64,000 bases of DNA from Sipunculus nudus (taxonomy: Eukaryota; Annelida; Sipuncula; Golfingiida; Sipunculidae). The position numbers were made by a program, and so were the translations under genes. The stretch is from assembly GCA_026874595.1 (NCBI GenBank), contig CM049309.1, positions 73,952,426 through 74,016,425 of the forward strand, written 5' to 3'. Below, piece after piece: positions 33,807 through 45,480 of the stretch. The number at the start of each line of letters is the position of its first letter. The first letter of the stretch is position 1. The notes beneath the pieces were generated by a model, which saw nothing but the letters and a program-made list of their open reading frames with translations, was not told the DNA's origin and searched no databases.

Positions 33807-33884
<78 letters not shown>
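33807..33884. repeat. (GT)n-(AT)n microsatellite
   Basis: Short GT tract followed by about 68 bp of pure AT repeat. Confidence 0.97.
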
Positions 33885-33887
<3 letters not shown>

Positions 33888-34008
33888 CCAGGGTCTTCCG
33901 TTTTAATGGAAAAAGGACGGAAAAACGGAATTCGGGTTCGAAATCGGAATAAGAAACTGAAACCGTGAGAGGTATTCTGAAACCGATTTAAAGTTATTCC
34001 CAAAGGGT

Positions 34009-34032
34009 GTAATCTGAAGTCGATTTCAGACT
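34009..34032. repeat. Palindromic repeat GTAATCTGAAGTCGATTTCAG
   Basis: Near-palindrome centred on TCGA. It is related to palindromes at 49898-49925 and 51897-51945, with similar flanking CCC/GGG-GTAAT context. A related diverged stretch (GGTATTCTGAAACCGATT) lies just upstream at 33971. Confidence 0.55.
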
Positions 34033-34989
34033 TTTTTCATCCATTAGGAAATTATTTGAAGAATTCACTCTAACTATTCATTTCACAGGCGACTGCATTT
34101 TTATTAACGACACCTGGTCAGACTCTGTTTACATGTCATATGTATGCATATATTATTCTGTAAGGTCCTATATATATACGGATAAAATGTATTGTGCTAT
34201 AGACTTCTGGACAAGAACTTTATAAAGGGAGCGAGCAATTGTTCTGCCCTCCTCTTTCATGATGAATTACCGGTCTTTAAATATGTCAAATTTGTTTCGG
34301 CTTGTAGGAAAGGTACACATTCAAGGTATGGTATTTCTTAAAAGTGTGAACATTAACAACACAAACTTTAATTTGGATTGCAAAACCTTCGTTAATGAAA
34401 TGCACTATCAGTACAAGGTATTAGTTATTTGAAGTATAAGATGGAAGCACCAGAGCAACAAGGAACGTCTGTACCTATGAATTACCTAAACATGTGGAGA
34501 GTGGATCGAACGCAAACATATGCAGCACATCCAAGCAATTATCTAGAAATTTTTATTATTACAATAACATTCAGTTAGATAATGTGTCATAGACTCCAAG
34601 AAATGTTGAGGTTTAACTTGACCATTCACTTTGTGAGGATACTTTCCTTGTGTCTGTGGATCCTGACGCAGGTGAGCGATAATATGGATAAACAGAGACA
34701 AAACCTCATTGCAGTCCCCATTATGGGCAATAATATGTCTGAAATCCAAGTGGCAAAGCCTTGCATATACGATCAGCAAGAACTCATTGAACTGAAAATG
34801 TATATTTACAGTAATAGGGAGGGAAGCCTCCTTCAACATGGTTTAATATTAGGAGAAACAAAATGAATAGAAAAAGAACCAGAAAAGGCATAACAGGGGT
34901 CAAGCATAAACAGTCGAGACATGGAACCAGAGTGCATTTAGAAAACCTAGTTCAGGTAAATATAACCTTCGTGAACAAGTTAGTGAAAA

Positions 34990-35465
34990 CTTTTGAAAGA
35001 CAGTTGAGTATATCTACTATGAATGTAAGATCTATACAAAACAAGCATTTATTGTATTTGAACATTGGATATCAGATCAGATCGACATGTGTGTCGTTAC
35101 TGAAATGTGGTAAAACAACCAAAAACCTAACGTGATAGCTGATATAAATGATCAAAGCTATGTATTCAGACCAACAGTAAGGCACCAGAGAGGAGGTGGC
35201 ATTGCTATTTCAAATAAAAACAATATAAGTGTCAAAGAAATCAGTTCAACTGGTGAACAGTCATCATTTGAGAATGTAGAGTGGCAGGTCACTACTAAAC
35301 ATCACCAGTTTTGTCTTCTCGGGGTGTATCAACCTCCGGCATCAGCGCAACATCAGTTTACAAATCAACAGTTTATTGAAAAATTTGCAGAAACATTAGT
35401 TCCTATTCTTGCGAAAAACAAAAACATATTTATTATATGTGATTTTAACATTTTTACAGCATAAT
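34990..35465 (+). pseudogene. LINE endonuclease remnant
   Basis: Frames contain STMNVRSIQNKH (metal-binding Asn region), then QRGGGIAI, LLGVYQPPAS and IFIICDFNI, where the usual GDFN is CDFN with Asp and Asn kept. The TETW block is lost at a frameshift around 35100-35130. The SDH end is not seen. Catalysis is not expected. Confidence 0.75.
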
Positions 35466-35689
35466 AAAAGAAATATAAAGTGATGAAATGTGAGAAAGAC
35501 TCAAAGAAACTTTACAAACTAGTGAACAATTTGACTGGACAAATAATTTCAAATCTAATGGCACAGCAAGACGTGACATCATCATCAGTTAACTTGATAG
35601 ATTTGCGGACTTTTTCTCTCAAAGTTGGAGCTAGAAGATCAGGAAAAAACTCTCAAATATCAAAACCTACAATCCACGAATCAGAGATG

Positions 35690-36480
35690 TAAAACAATTT
35701 ATAGAATTTGAGATGCTGACCAAATCTGAAGTTTATAAATTGTTAATGAGCATGAGGGCTTATACAGGTGAATAAGATCCACTACAAGGGACTATGTTTA
35801 AACTGTTTCTAAGGAAACTTACACCTATAATTACTCACATCATAAATACTTCTCTTACAAATAACAAATTTCCATTTGAATGGAAATCTTCAGTTGTAAA
35901 ACCATAACCGAAGAAACAAGATCTTGAACTGGTCGAAGGTAATTTTAAACTAGTGTGTAATTTGTCTCAAAGATTACTAAAAAAAACAGCATTAACCTAG
36001 CTAATCAAACATTGTGATTTCAATGCACCACTTTCGGAATACTAGAGTGCCTATACAGAGCCAATCATGGTGGACCATAATCTTCTACTTAGTTTTTTTA
36101 ATAACAGATTTGGGTTTAAACATGAGGCTTATAAAATTGATAGAAAGTAATCTTCAAACCCTGGAATGAAGGTTAAAGCTGCTAATGAATCTTCATCAGT
36201 GCAAGATGTTATTTGGAGTACCTCAAGGGAGTTGTTTAGGGCCCCTTTCTATATCTTGCATACGCCAGTACACTTAAAGATGTTGTGGACTGTAATGTGG
36301 GAAGATCTTCTTGTTATGCAAATGAACATAGTTTACGAAAATCTTTCAGTGCTAATAGCAGAGAGGATGAATCTAATGTGGTTGCAGATTTAGAGAGACC
36401 CCTGGTAATTATTAAACAATGGATGGACTCTAACAGACTTCATATGAACTCAACTAAGACTTAGTTAATATTTTTTTTGG
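35690..36480 (+). pseudogene. LINE reverse transcriptase remnant, YADD changed to YANE
   Basis: RT-like pieces include FEMLTKSEVYKLL, NNKFPFEWKSSVVKP, and a GVPQGSCLGPL box at about 36217-36249. At the catalytic site the sequence reads SCYANEHSL (about 36310-36340), so both aspartates are substituted. Downstream VIIKQWMDSNRLHMNSTKT keeps the conserved W-x-x-x-N-x-L-x-x-N-x-x-K-T pattern. Multiple stops are present. Confidence 0.75.
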
Positions 36481-36760
36481 AACCAGTACACAATTGAATA
36501 AAATAATTCAGTGTTATTCTGGATGAAGCCTTATCTTTGCGGTAACATATTAAATTAAGTGTCAGAAGGCATCATATCATTTACATAATATAATAATTCT
36601 GTGTAGTTCATTGACAGCTGAGGCGTGCAAGCAATTAGTGTATGGTTTAGTTCTTTCTCATCTAGACCTCTGTAATGGAATATATATATGGGCCTTCCAA
36701 AGTTAGATATTAATGTAATTAATAAAATTTTATAATACTGTAGAAATTCAACAAAAATTA

Positions 36761-38516
36761 AAGAATTGACCATTTTTATTACAATCGAGGAAAACGTGAG
36801 ATCGGAACGCACATATGTATATTTTAAATGCTGACAACATGATGTATAAACATCATGGGATTGAAAGTGATTCAGGAATGAATAGTCAAATAAAACTTGA
36901 TGTTTATTATTGCTAGTATTTGAAGTTTTATTTTTTCCTTTCCTATAAAGGATCCTATAAAGGTTAATAATGTGTGCAACATCGAGGCATTTTAATCCGG
37001 TGAGAGAAGATGCTAAAAAGGTTTCACAGACTGAACAGGGAGGCCACGCATCAGGCCGGCACAGACTGGCACCACTGGTGACATAAGACTATTATATCCG
37101 GTATCTTCACCGTTAAATATCCTGTGCTGGTAGACTGAAGTTTCTCGTTTATGGAAAAACGGAAACAGAACAGATTACGTCCGCCCTGACGTCACATTAA
37201 GATATGCGTCACCTTAAGGTGGTTGTGCCGATTTAAAACCCTCAAAACAATCTTGTCATTTTAAAAAATAAAACACTAGAAAATGATAGAAAGAATCAGT
37301 ACTGTTCTAATCTTATAGAATGGTTCAATTGCAGTGCTACAGTTTTTTAGTACATTATAATAAAGTCAATGGTTGTTCAGATATAGGTCAGTAATGCCTA
37401 TAAGATATTAAGGTTAATGACTCATAAATGTTAATCTGATCATATGGTCCGAAAGATTTTATCCTCAATATATGTGCTACAAAATTGTTTATATCTAAAA
37501 AAAAGGATTAGTCCTTACATGATTTCAGTGGTGAAATAACATGATTTAACATAGCTTCCTTTTCCTAAACATGCTCGAGTAATGAGATTTGAAATGCTAT
37601 GCAATTCAGTCTCAGCAACAAGACATGTATTTAAAGGTACATAAACATTTACAATAATATGTGCAGTATGTCAAGTTATGAGTTTGGTTGAAAATAAAAG
37701 TTTCCCAGTAAGACCACCCTGGCACATAAACTTAATATATATCTCGAATTAACCCGTGTCATACATTGTTATGGTTCTGTGTGTGAGTAAACACAGTGCA
37801 TGTGTCTGTTTTCCATAACAAGAATACTTGACCATATTTCTGATCTCGTGCATGTGGTATCTTCCAATCAAGCAGAAGCAAAATGAAAGAAAACAGACAG
37901 AAAAAACACCGGTTGGGAACTTGAAAAATTTTGATTTGTGAAGTTGCGCGGTACGGCCACAAGGTCGCGTGCGCGCTATGTTTATGTTTTGCGCCACTGG
38001 TCGCGCCTGGGGCAGGAATATTCCCACTTGTGTACAGGAGTTAGCAAACGGTTTCAGAACGAAGTATTATAAGATCCCATAATATTTTAAGCAGAAAACA
38101 TTATACTTCATGTACGTTTAACATATTTGGTAAGAGAATAAGGCCGTCTAATATGTCTTTGAATATGGTCACTTTTATGTGACATTTCATCGAGAAAGGA
38201 GATCAGATCGTAAAACACAAAAACAAAACTCAGAAAAAGACCCGATTACAACTTGTTTATTTGTCTCGGTTTCCGTTTGTTCGTTATTTTGTTTGTGCGA
38301 AAAATAACTAAAATACTTTTGGTGGATTAAACAAATGCGTATTTTGGCATTGGTTAAGGACAAACTTATAAATGGTGGACTTGAAAACAGGATCCTAATG
38401 AATCCTGATGATTCGTTTGTCCGTTTGTACATTTGTTTCAAGCAGTCGGACTGACACCTGGTGTAGGATCCTGGTACTATTAGTCGACCGAGTGCTGTGC
38501 TGTCCAGTTAATAATA

Positions 38517-38517
<1 letters not shown>
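36761..38517. other. Low-copy spacer
   Basis: Nothing is called. A CRE palindrome at 37197-37204 is isolated. A GC-richer patch at 37930-38030 (GTTGCGCGGTACGGCC and GTCGCGTGCGCGC) is promoter-like in composition only. Confidence 0.45.

Positions 38518-38519
<2 letters not shown>

Positions 38520-38558
<39 letters not shown>
38520..38558. repeat. (AT)n microsatellite
   Basis: About 39 bp of pure TA repeat. Confidence 0.97.
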
Positions 38559-38562
<4 letters not shown>

Positions 38563-38727
38563 TATCATGCTTCCGTCGCTTATAATCACATTTTAGTTTA
38601 TCAACTATCTTTATATCTAATATTACTTCATACACTGTCAGTTAAAACCTTTGTGGTCTTGTTTGGACTTCATTTACAACAATTTCCTCTAGGTGTTACA
38701 CACAAGCTGCATTTAAAGCTGCATTTG

Positions 38728-38730
<3 letters not shown>

Positions 38731-38820
<90 letters not shown>

Positions 38821-38838
38821 TAGAGAGAGAGAGAGAGA
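38731..38838. repeat. Compound (AT)n-(GT)n-(GA)n microsatellite
   Basis: AT to 38774, GT 38774-38810, then GA to 38838. Confidence 0.97.
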
Positions 38839-38889
38839 TGTAAGAACAGTCATGCTGGTTCATTGTATTGAGAAATAGAACATGTATGC

Positions 38890-38945
38890 ACAAGAGGAAA
38901 CGACCGGTAATCGGAAGGTCATGGGTCCAGTTCCAATCGGCATTT
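38890..38945 (+). mobile_element. Possible tRNA-derived SINE fragment
   Basis: ACCGGTAATCGGAAGGTCAT followed by GGGTCCAGTTCC (38923-38934) resembles the anticodon arm to B-box end of a tRNA gene or SINE head (consensus GGTTCGANTCC). No A-box or full cloverleaf is found, and a TA microsatellite follows at once. Confidence 0.35.
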
Positions 38946-38959
38946 GAATCGACTTTTCC

Positions 38960-38960
<1 letters not shown>

Positions 38961-39022
<62 letters not shown>
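38961..39022. repeat. (TA)n microsatellite
   Basis: About 62 bp of TA repeats directly upstream of the first Helitron copy. Confidence 0.97.
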
Positions 39023-39026
<4 letters not shown>

Positions 39027-39638
39027 GTATATATATCTATATAACTATTACGGAGTAGGGTTTCTTCTAGACCACGGTATCGGTGGTGTGCTCTTCTTGG
39101 ACAAGTTTATTTTATTTTGCGGGATTATGCCTTATTAAGCTGAATAATTAATCATTTTAATATTTCCCCATTAGGTGCCCCTATTTCTTTTGTTGTGCAA
39201 GGTCCTCCACGCCTGTGACACTTTTTCAGGAGGCGCCTCGGGGATTTTCACTGGCCTAGCTGTTAAGACCGTGGCCAGAGTGCATGTCCTACCTAAAAGG
39301 CATTTGCGTGCAATACGCGGTCACGCGGGTCCATTATAATCCGCGTTGACCCCTTTATCCATTGTAACGCCTATAAAGGAATTCTCTCTCAAAAGGAAGT
39401 AGAGGTTTTTAATCCAAAGACCACATGACTCCGCTTTCAATGCGAGGTCTTTTCTGTTTGGTCAACACTGGTCACTGAGTCTAGTGATGTGACCACCGTT
39501 TGACAATTTTTTTATGGGTTACAGGTATGTTGATATTTATACATTCAAATATTAAAAAGTTCGGCCAAGTCGTGTTTTATGAAGTTAATTTTCTTTTTCA
39601 AAGAGAAGCCCCACAACTTTATTATCATTCGGGTTGGC

Positions 39639-39655
39639 GGGGGGGGGGGGGGGGG
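39639..39655 (+). repeat. Poly-G run inside Helitron copy 1
   Basis: G17 in the first internal subunit. Related G-runs lie at 40356-40371 and 42341-42356, each after an AGAAGCCC or GGAAGCCC motif. They are therefore part of the repeat unit, not random runs. Confidence 0.9.
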
Positions 39656-39945
39656 TTCACATATATTTGTTTAGATCTGTTGTCTGCAGAGACGGTAAAC
39701 CATGAAAAATAATCACCGGTATATCTTTAAATTGATAACAAACTAGAATATGTAGTCAGGGCGTACAGACCTCCACCAGAATCTCCCTTAGTATCAGTCG
39801 TGTTCACGTGTATGTATTTCATGTGTGAACACTGTCATGCTTCAGAACCAGGAGTTCACCTTGAAAGTGGCAGATCAAATAAACACGAATGGGTGGCTTC
39901 CACACAGAGACAAAGGAATGGTAATTTCTCATAATGGTTTATAAG

Positions 39946-39948
<3 letters not shown>

Positions 39949-39976
<28 letters not shown>
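39949..39976. repeat. (AT)n tract inside Helitron copy 1
   Basis: 28 bp of AT repeat that is only a short ATATAT in copy 2, so it expanded after insertion. Confidence 0.95.
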
Positions 39977-41215
39977 CTTGTGGTGATTCTTATTTCCTCG
40001 AAAATGAAATGGAATATTATTATGTCTTGACCCTAACCCTCTACTAATGTTCAGCAAAACATTTTTCGCCTGTCACGCTTACAGGCGACTGTAATCCCAG
40101 CTGAACCCCATTTCCATTATATCGCCTGTTAAGGAATTTTACTCTGTCAAAAAGAAGTAATGCTTTCAAATTCAAGCGCGGAACACATGTCCATATGAAT
40201 CTTATAATTGGGAGCACTTTTCCGTTGAGTGGACACAAAGAGGTTTACAGGTATGTTGATTTTTATACATTCAGAAGTATCTTTCCATGATAACTATGGT
40301 TTTAATAGTTCGGCCGATTTATGGGTTGTTTGAAAAAATTTTTTAAGGGAAGCCCGGGGGGGGGGGGGGGGATTGCGCACCCTTCTAAGGGTCCTCAGTC
40401 TCTTATGGACTTTGAAACCCCTGGCAGAATCTACTAATCAGTTGTTCGTTAATACGTGCACGTTTCATGTAAAACATTGTCATTGTTCAGCAACATAGAT
40501 TAACCAGGCGAGTGACAGAACAACTGCAAACCAATGGGCGGCTTCTACTCGGGGACAAAAGAATAGCATCTTATAATTAATCCTTTGTGGAATTGTGATT
40601 ATGTCACTTAAGAATAAAAATATATTGTGGTGATTCCGATTACCTCCAAAAATGTAATGGATTACGGATGCAGTTTTACTCCACCCCTCTACAAATTTCA
40701 GCAAAATCTGTATATAACATTTTGCGTTAATTTGCTGAAAGACAATGCAACGAACCAAGACTGAGGAGGTTTCTTTGCTAAATGCTTTCATCGAAATATA
40801 TCAACCTGCTTTCTTTTTACATGTCGCCTGAGCTTCAACTAACACAAAGCATCTATCATATAATATCACGGTAGAATGCTTCTTTATACAATCGTTATAT
40901 CTACGATATTTCCCAAGCAATTAAGCTGTCGGGCCTATGTTTTTATCGGGAAAAAAGTCATTTTTTGTTTGATTTCCGGAATAGAATATTTTTTCTGTCT
41001 ATGTTGATATTTTTGGGGAGGGTGTTCCTGGAAAAATCTAGCAGAAGTAATCTTTATATCATATAAGTGAAACACATGACAGTTCCTGCAAAAACCTTAG
41101 AATTAAAATATGCGTCGTTTAGTTCTTAACAGTTCATTACAAAAATATGCATCAGATAGAGCCGTGGATTTTCAACGGGAGCAGCTAGTATTTAATACGA
41201 ACTTGTTTTTTTTTT

Positions 41216-43420
41216 TCTAGACTACGGTTTACCTGCTTCCATTCTGATTTGACCCTCCATATTCGGCAGAAGTATCGGTGGTGTGCTCTTCTAGGACAAG
41301 TTTGTTTTATTTTGCTGGATTATGCCCTATTAAGCTTAATAATTGATAATTGTAATATTTCCCCATTAGGTGCCCCTCTTTCTTTTGTGCTGCAAGGTCC
41401 TTCACGCCTGTGACGCTTTTTCACAGGCGCCTCGGGGATTTTCACTGGCCTGTAAAGACCGTGGCCAGAGCGCATACCCTGTCCAAAGGCATTTCCGTGC
41501 AGTAAGCGGTCACGCGGATCCACTTTAATCCCCATTGACCCCCCATATCCATTGTAACGCCTCTAAAGGAATTTTCTCTCTCAAAAGGAAGTAAAGGTTT
41601 TTAATCCAAAGACCTCATGATCTGTTGTCTGTAGGGACGGTGAAACATGAAATAATATCACCAGTACATCTTTAAATTGATAGCAAACATGAATCTGTAG
41701 TCAGGGCGTACAGACCTCCATCAGAATCTCCTTTAATATCAGTCGTGTTCACGTGTATGCGTTTTATGTGTGAACACTGGCATGCTTCAGTAACACGAGA
41801 TCACCTTGCGAGTGGCAGAATAAATAAATACGAATGGGTGGCTTCCATACGGGGACAAAGGAATGGTCCTTTGACATATTGGTTTATAAAAAATATATAT
41901 TGTAGTGATTTTAATTACCCCCAAAATTAAATGGACTTTTGATATGTCTTTACCCTAACCCTCTACAAATGTTCAGCAAATCATTTTTCGCCTGTCACGC
42001 TTTTCAGAAGGCGACCTGTAATCTCCACTGAACCCCATTTCCATTATATCGCCTGTTAAGGAATTTTACTTTGTCAAAATGAAGTAAAGATTTTCAATTC
42101 AAGCGCGGAACACATGTCCACATGAATCTTTTATTAGGGAGCATTTTTTTCGTTGAGTGGACACAGAGAGCTGAGACCCTTTACACGATCACCGTTTTAT
42201 AGGTTTTTGTATGTTTTTGTTACAGGTATGTTGATTTTTCTACATACAGAAGTATCTTTCCATGATAACCATGGTTTAAATAGTTAATAGGCCGATTTAT
42301 GGGTTGTTTGAAAAAGTTTTTTTTTTCAAAAGGAAGCCCTGGGGGGGGGGGGGGGGATTGCACACACTTCTAAGGGTCCTCAATCTCTTGGGGACTTTGA
42401 AACCCCCGCCAGACTCTACTAACAGTCGTTCGTTCATACGAGCACGTTTCATGTAAAACATTGTCATGGTCCAGAAACACGGGTTCACCAGGCGAGTGAC
42501 AGATCAACTGCAAACCAATGGGCGGCTTCTACTCGGGGACAAAGGAATAGCCCCTTAAATAATTCTTTGTGGAATTGTGATTATGGCATTTAAGAAAAAA
42601 ATATATTATGGTGATTCCGATTACCTCCAAAAATGTAATGGATTACGGATATAGTTTTACTCTACCCCTCTACAGATTTTTTTAGCAAAATCTGTATATT
42701 ACATTTTGCGTTAATCTGCTGAAAGACAATGCAACGAACCACGGCTTAAGTGGTTTCTTCGCTAAATATCTACATCGAAATATATCAATCTGCTTTCTTT
42801 TTATCTGGGATAGTTGTCAATTTTACATCAGACCTGCTTATTCCATGACAATTTACAGTACTTAAACCAAAATTTAATACTGTTTGAATATATTTTCTGG
42901 GCCTATCTTTTTCACATTGGCAGCTATACGTTTCGCGAACAAGAGACTCCAACGACATATGCATGTGTATACAAATAGCGCATGTATGTTAACGTGCCTT
43001 AAGACTATACCCTCAACTGACTACACTATAAACATCGTGTTTTACGATGTCGCCTGAGCTTCAACTATAATACAAAGCATCTTTCATAAAATTTCACGGT
43101 AGAATGCTTCTTTATACAATCGTTATATCTGTGATATTTCCTAAGCAATGAAGCTGTCGGATCTATGTTGTTTATCGGGAAAAAAATTATTTTTTGTGTG
43201 ATTTGTGGAACAGAATAATTTTTCTTTCTATGTTGATATTTTCGGGGAGGGTGTCCCTGGAGAATTCTAGCAGAAGTAATCTTTATATCATATAAGTGAA
43301 ACACATGACAAAAGTTCCTGCAAAAACCGTAGGATTAAATTATGCGTCGTTTAGTTCCTATCAGCTCATTACAAAAATATGCATCATATAGAGCCGTGGA
43401 TTTTCCACGGGAGCAGCTAG
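41216..43420 (+). mobile_element. Non-autonomous Helitron, copy 2, head to tail with copy 1
   Basis: It begins TCTAGACTACGG 27 bp after copy 1 ends and finishes with the perfect hairpin CCGTGGATTTTCCACGG (43394-43410), GAGCAG and CTAG followed by T. The interior aligns to copy 1 throughout. Copy 2 lacks about 240 bp around the first poly-G run but keeps about 230 bp near 42800-43040 that copy 1 has lost. The two are thus independent deletion derivatives of one family. Confidence 0.82.
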
Positions 43421-45480
43421 TATATATATATTCTTACATTTACATACATCCCTTGTACCCATGTAAATGACTGAATGTTCTAATTTATTAATTATTACTG
43501 GGTCAGTCAATAAGATCCCAATAATTTTTCCTATTTCCCTAGGGACAAGTTGGGATTTGGGATTTATCGTCTGCGATAAAACTCAAAATGTCTGCATGAG
43601 AACCTCCCCTCACCGTCTGGAGTGTTAAGATGGATGATAACATAACTCCTTTGGATACGAGTAATAACGCCGGGGATCCCTGATAAGGCAGAGACTTAGA
43701 GGTAATAACGGCCTGCTCTGAGCTGACGGATTTACGTGTCCGACCAGTTCACGTCTGCCATTTTATCAATATATTCTACCGCCGTCGTGTGGTGGAGACG
43801 ATTTATCTTTATTGGGGCTCCGGGCGCCCGTGCTTCGTGCACACTACCAACGTCACGTGGTCTACGCCCGGAGGATTAATTATTATTAGCATGCGAACTT
43901 TAACCGATGTGGTTTCAAATTAACTGCTAGCTGAGTGCATGCCGGGTAGAATTTTATGACTCACTGGCTTATAAACAATGAGAAGTCCCAGGTGTGAAGC
44001 CACAAAAAAGGACATTTGTCTATATATTATATTAAAATTATTATAAGGGCTACGGCTTGAGCGGGCTTTTTCCTGACTATATATATAGTCATGGGTCCTG
44101 GTCGGTTTTAGCCGATATCCTTCAGTTATCTTGCTTTCGCATATGAAAGTAACAAATTAATCCTATAAATAAGGGAATACACGAAAAAAGAACATAAAAG
44201 ACTTATAAATATTATATATATATATCATAATATATTAGGACGAGTAAAATTTAAAATATCTAGTAAGCATAAACCACAATGCCATTTCCCTGTCCTGAAA
44301 AAGAAAACCTATTTTTATGAAACACTAAACGTTTCTGTAAAAATAAATAAAGTCATGTGATTACACTTGCTTGATGTGCAAGTACATGTATCAAATCATT
44401 TTATAATGAATTTATAATTTATTTTATGAAGTTTTTAATGTATACACAATGGATCTTAATCTTATGGTTTATCTATGCTTATTATTATACCGTTTTACCT
44501 CCTGAGAGTACTCACGACCCGAATTAACATTTAAACTGTGTGTGTCGCCCGTCTTTATCTCTATAAATTGCCCCTGGCCGACTGATCCCGGAGATAATCC
44601 CATCTGTCCAGTAATGTGAACGTCGGCTGTCTATCAGTCACAGAGGACAAACCTCCCGAGGGGCTTATGCGAGAAAAACGAGCTCCTACAGAGCCGCCTG
44701 GGGCCCGCTTGGGGGCGCTCCGAATATTTTATCGCTGCTTATACGTGTGATTTAGGAGCATAAGGGAGAGGTTAATAACGGGTTTCAGTTCTAGAACGTC
44801 TCCCCATAATGAAAAAAGTTATTATAGTATAATTATTTACATTTAAACAAACTATATAAATTGCATGTGCTTATTTCCTGTGTCTGTTTTTTTTATATAG
44901 AAAATATGATCTGGTCAGGGTTCGAAATAAGCAACGGACCCCTTGAATTCACCAACAAACATTAGTTAGCATCGGGCCTACTTGGTCGGTAACTATTTTC
45001 AAAACTCCCAGATCTCATATTTATTGCAATCACGCAAATATTATGTGGCGCTCAACAAGAATGACTGCGTGGATTACTAAATTCCCCAGCGAATGTCTTT
45101 ACTACCAGGCTTCGCCCTAGCAGATTTGTCATGGATTTGATTGTCTTGGCAGAACTGCATTTGTTCCAATTTCTGAAATAATGTAGGAATGGCACAGTCA
45201 TTTATAAGACAAGGAATTTTAAGATAAGGTACCATGTGATATTGTACGGTTAGTTTCAATTATTTTCATTTAATTTTGGTTTTACCTTTGGCGGACAAAG
45301 GTTGGCGTTAATTGAGATGATTGGGCTTTTATAAATATATTTCGATTATTGGCTCGGGTTACCTTGACCGGATATAATACTGATTTTCATGACATGAATC
45401 GGTAAAATTTGTCCAAATAACTACGACTGTAAAATCGACCAACTAGCATTATGATATAATATTTATTTCATTTCACAGAT
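43421..45480. other. Low-copy region with two GC-richer islands
   Basis: Islands at about 43590-43990 and 44510-44810 are richer in GC and CpG than the surroundings. They contain recurring GTAATAACG or TTAATAACG motifs (43665, 43702, 44775), GATA/TTATC motifs and CACGTG (43855). No coding frame is convincing. They could be conserved regulatory sequence or exons of unknown non-coding RNA. A 60-codon minus-strand frame at 45077-45259 has no known motif. Confidence 0.35.

Larger units (their letters stand above)
34730..36760 (+). mobile_element. CR1/jockey-like LINE relic, plus strand
   Basis: Degenerate remains in order: an Arg/Lys-rich leader (34863-34960), endonuclease (about 34990-35465), a linker with SKKLYKLVNNLTG, RT (about 35690-36450) and a post-RT stretch with LTAEACKQLVYGLVLSHLDLCNGIYI (in pieces, to about 36700). 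Stops and frameshifts occur roughly every 100-200 bp. It is the oldest-looking of the LINEs here. Confidence 0.8.
39066..41188 (+). mobile_element. Non-autonomous Helitron, copy 1
   Basis: The element starts TCTAGACCACGG and ends with a hairpin CCGTGGATTTTCAACGG (41162-41178, one mismatch pair), six bases, then CTAG followed by host T. TC at the 5' end and a 3' hairpin just before CTRR, with no TIR and no target duplication, are the Helitron hallmarks. No Rep/helicase reading frame is present. The interior has two related subunits (from about 39515 and 40243), each with TTACAGGTATGTTGAT, a poly-G run, and a GGGACAAAGGAAT or GGGACAAAAGAAT motif. Confidence 0.8.

Noticed and set aside
39066-43420. 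Autonomous Helitron with Rep/helicase
   Set aside because: No frame longer than about 100 codons and no HUH or helicase motif is present in any of the four copies.
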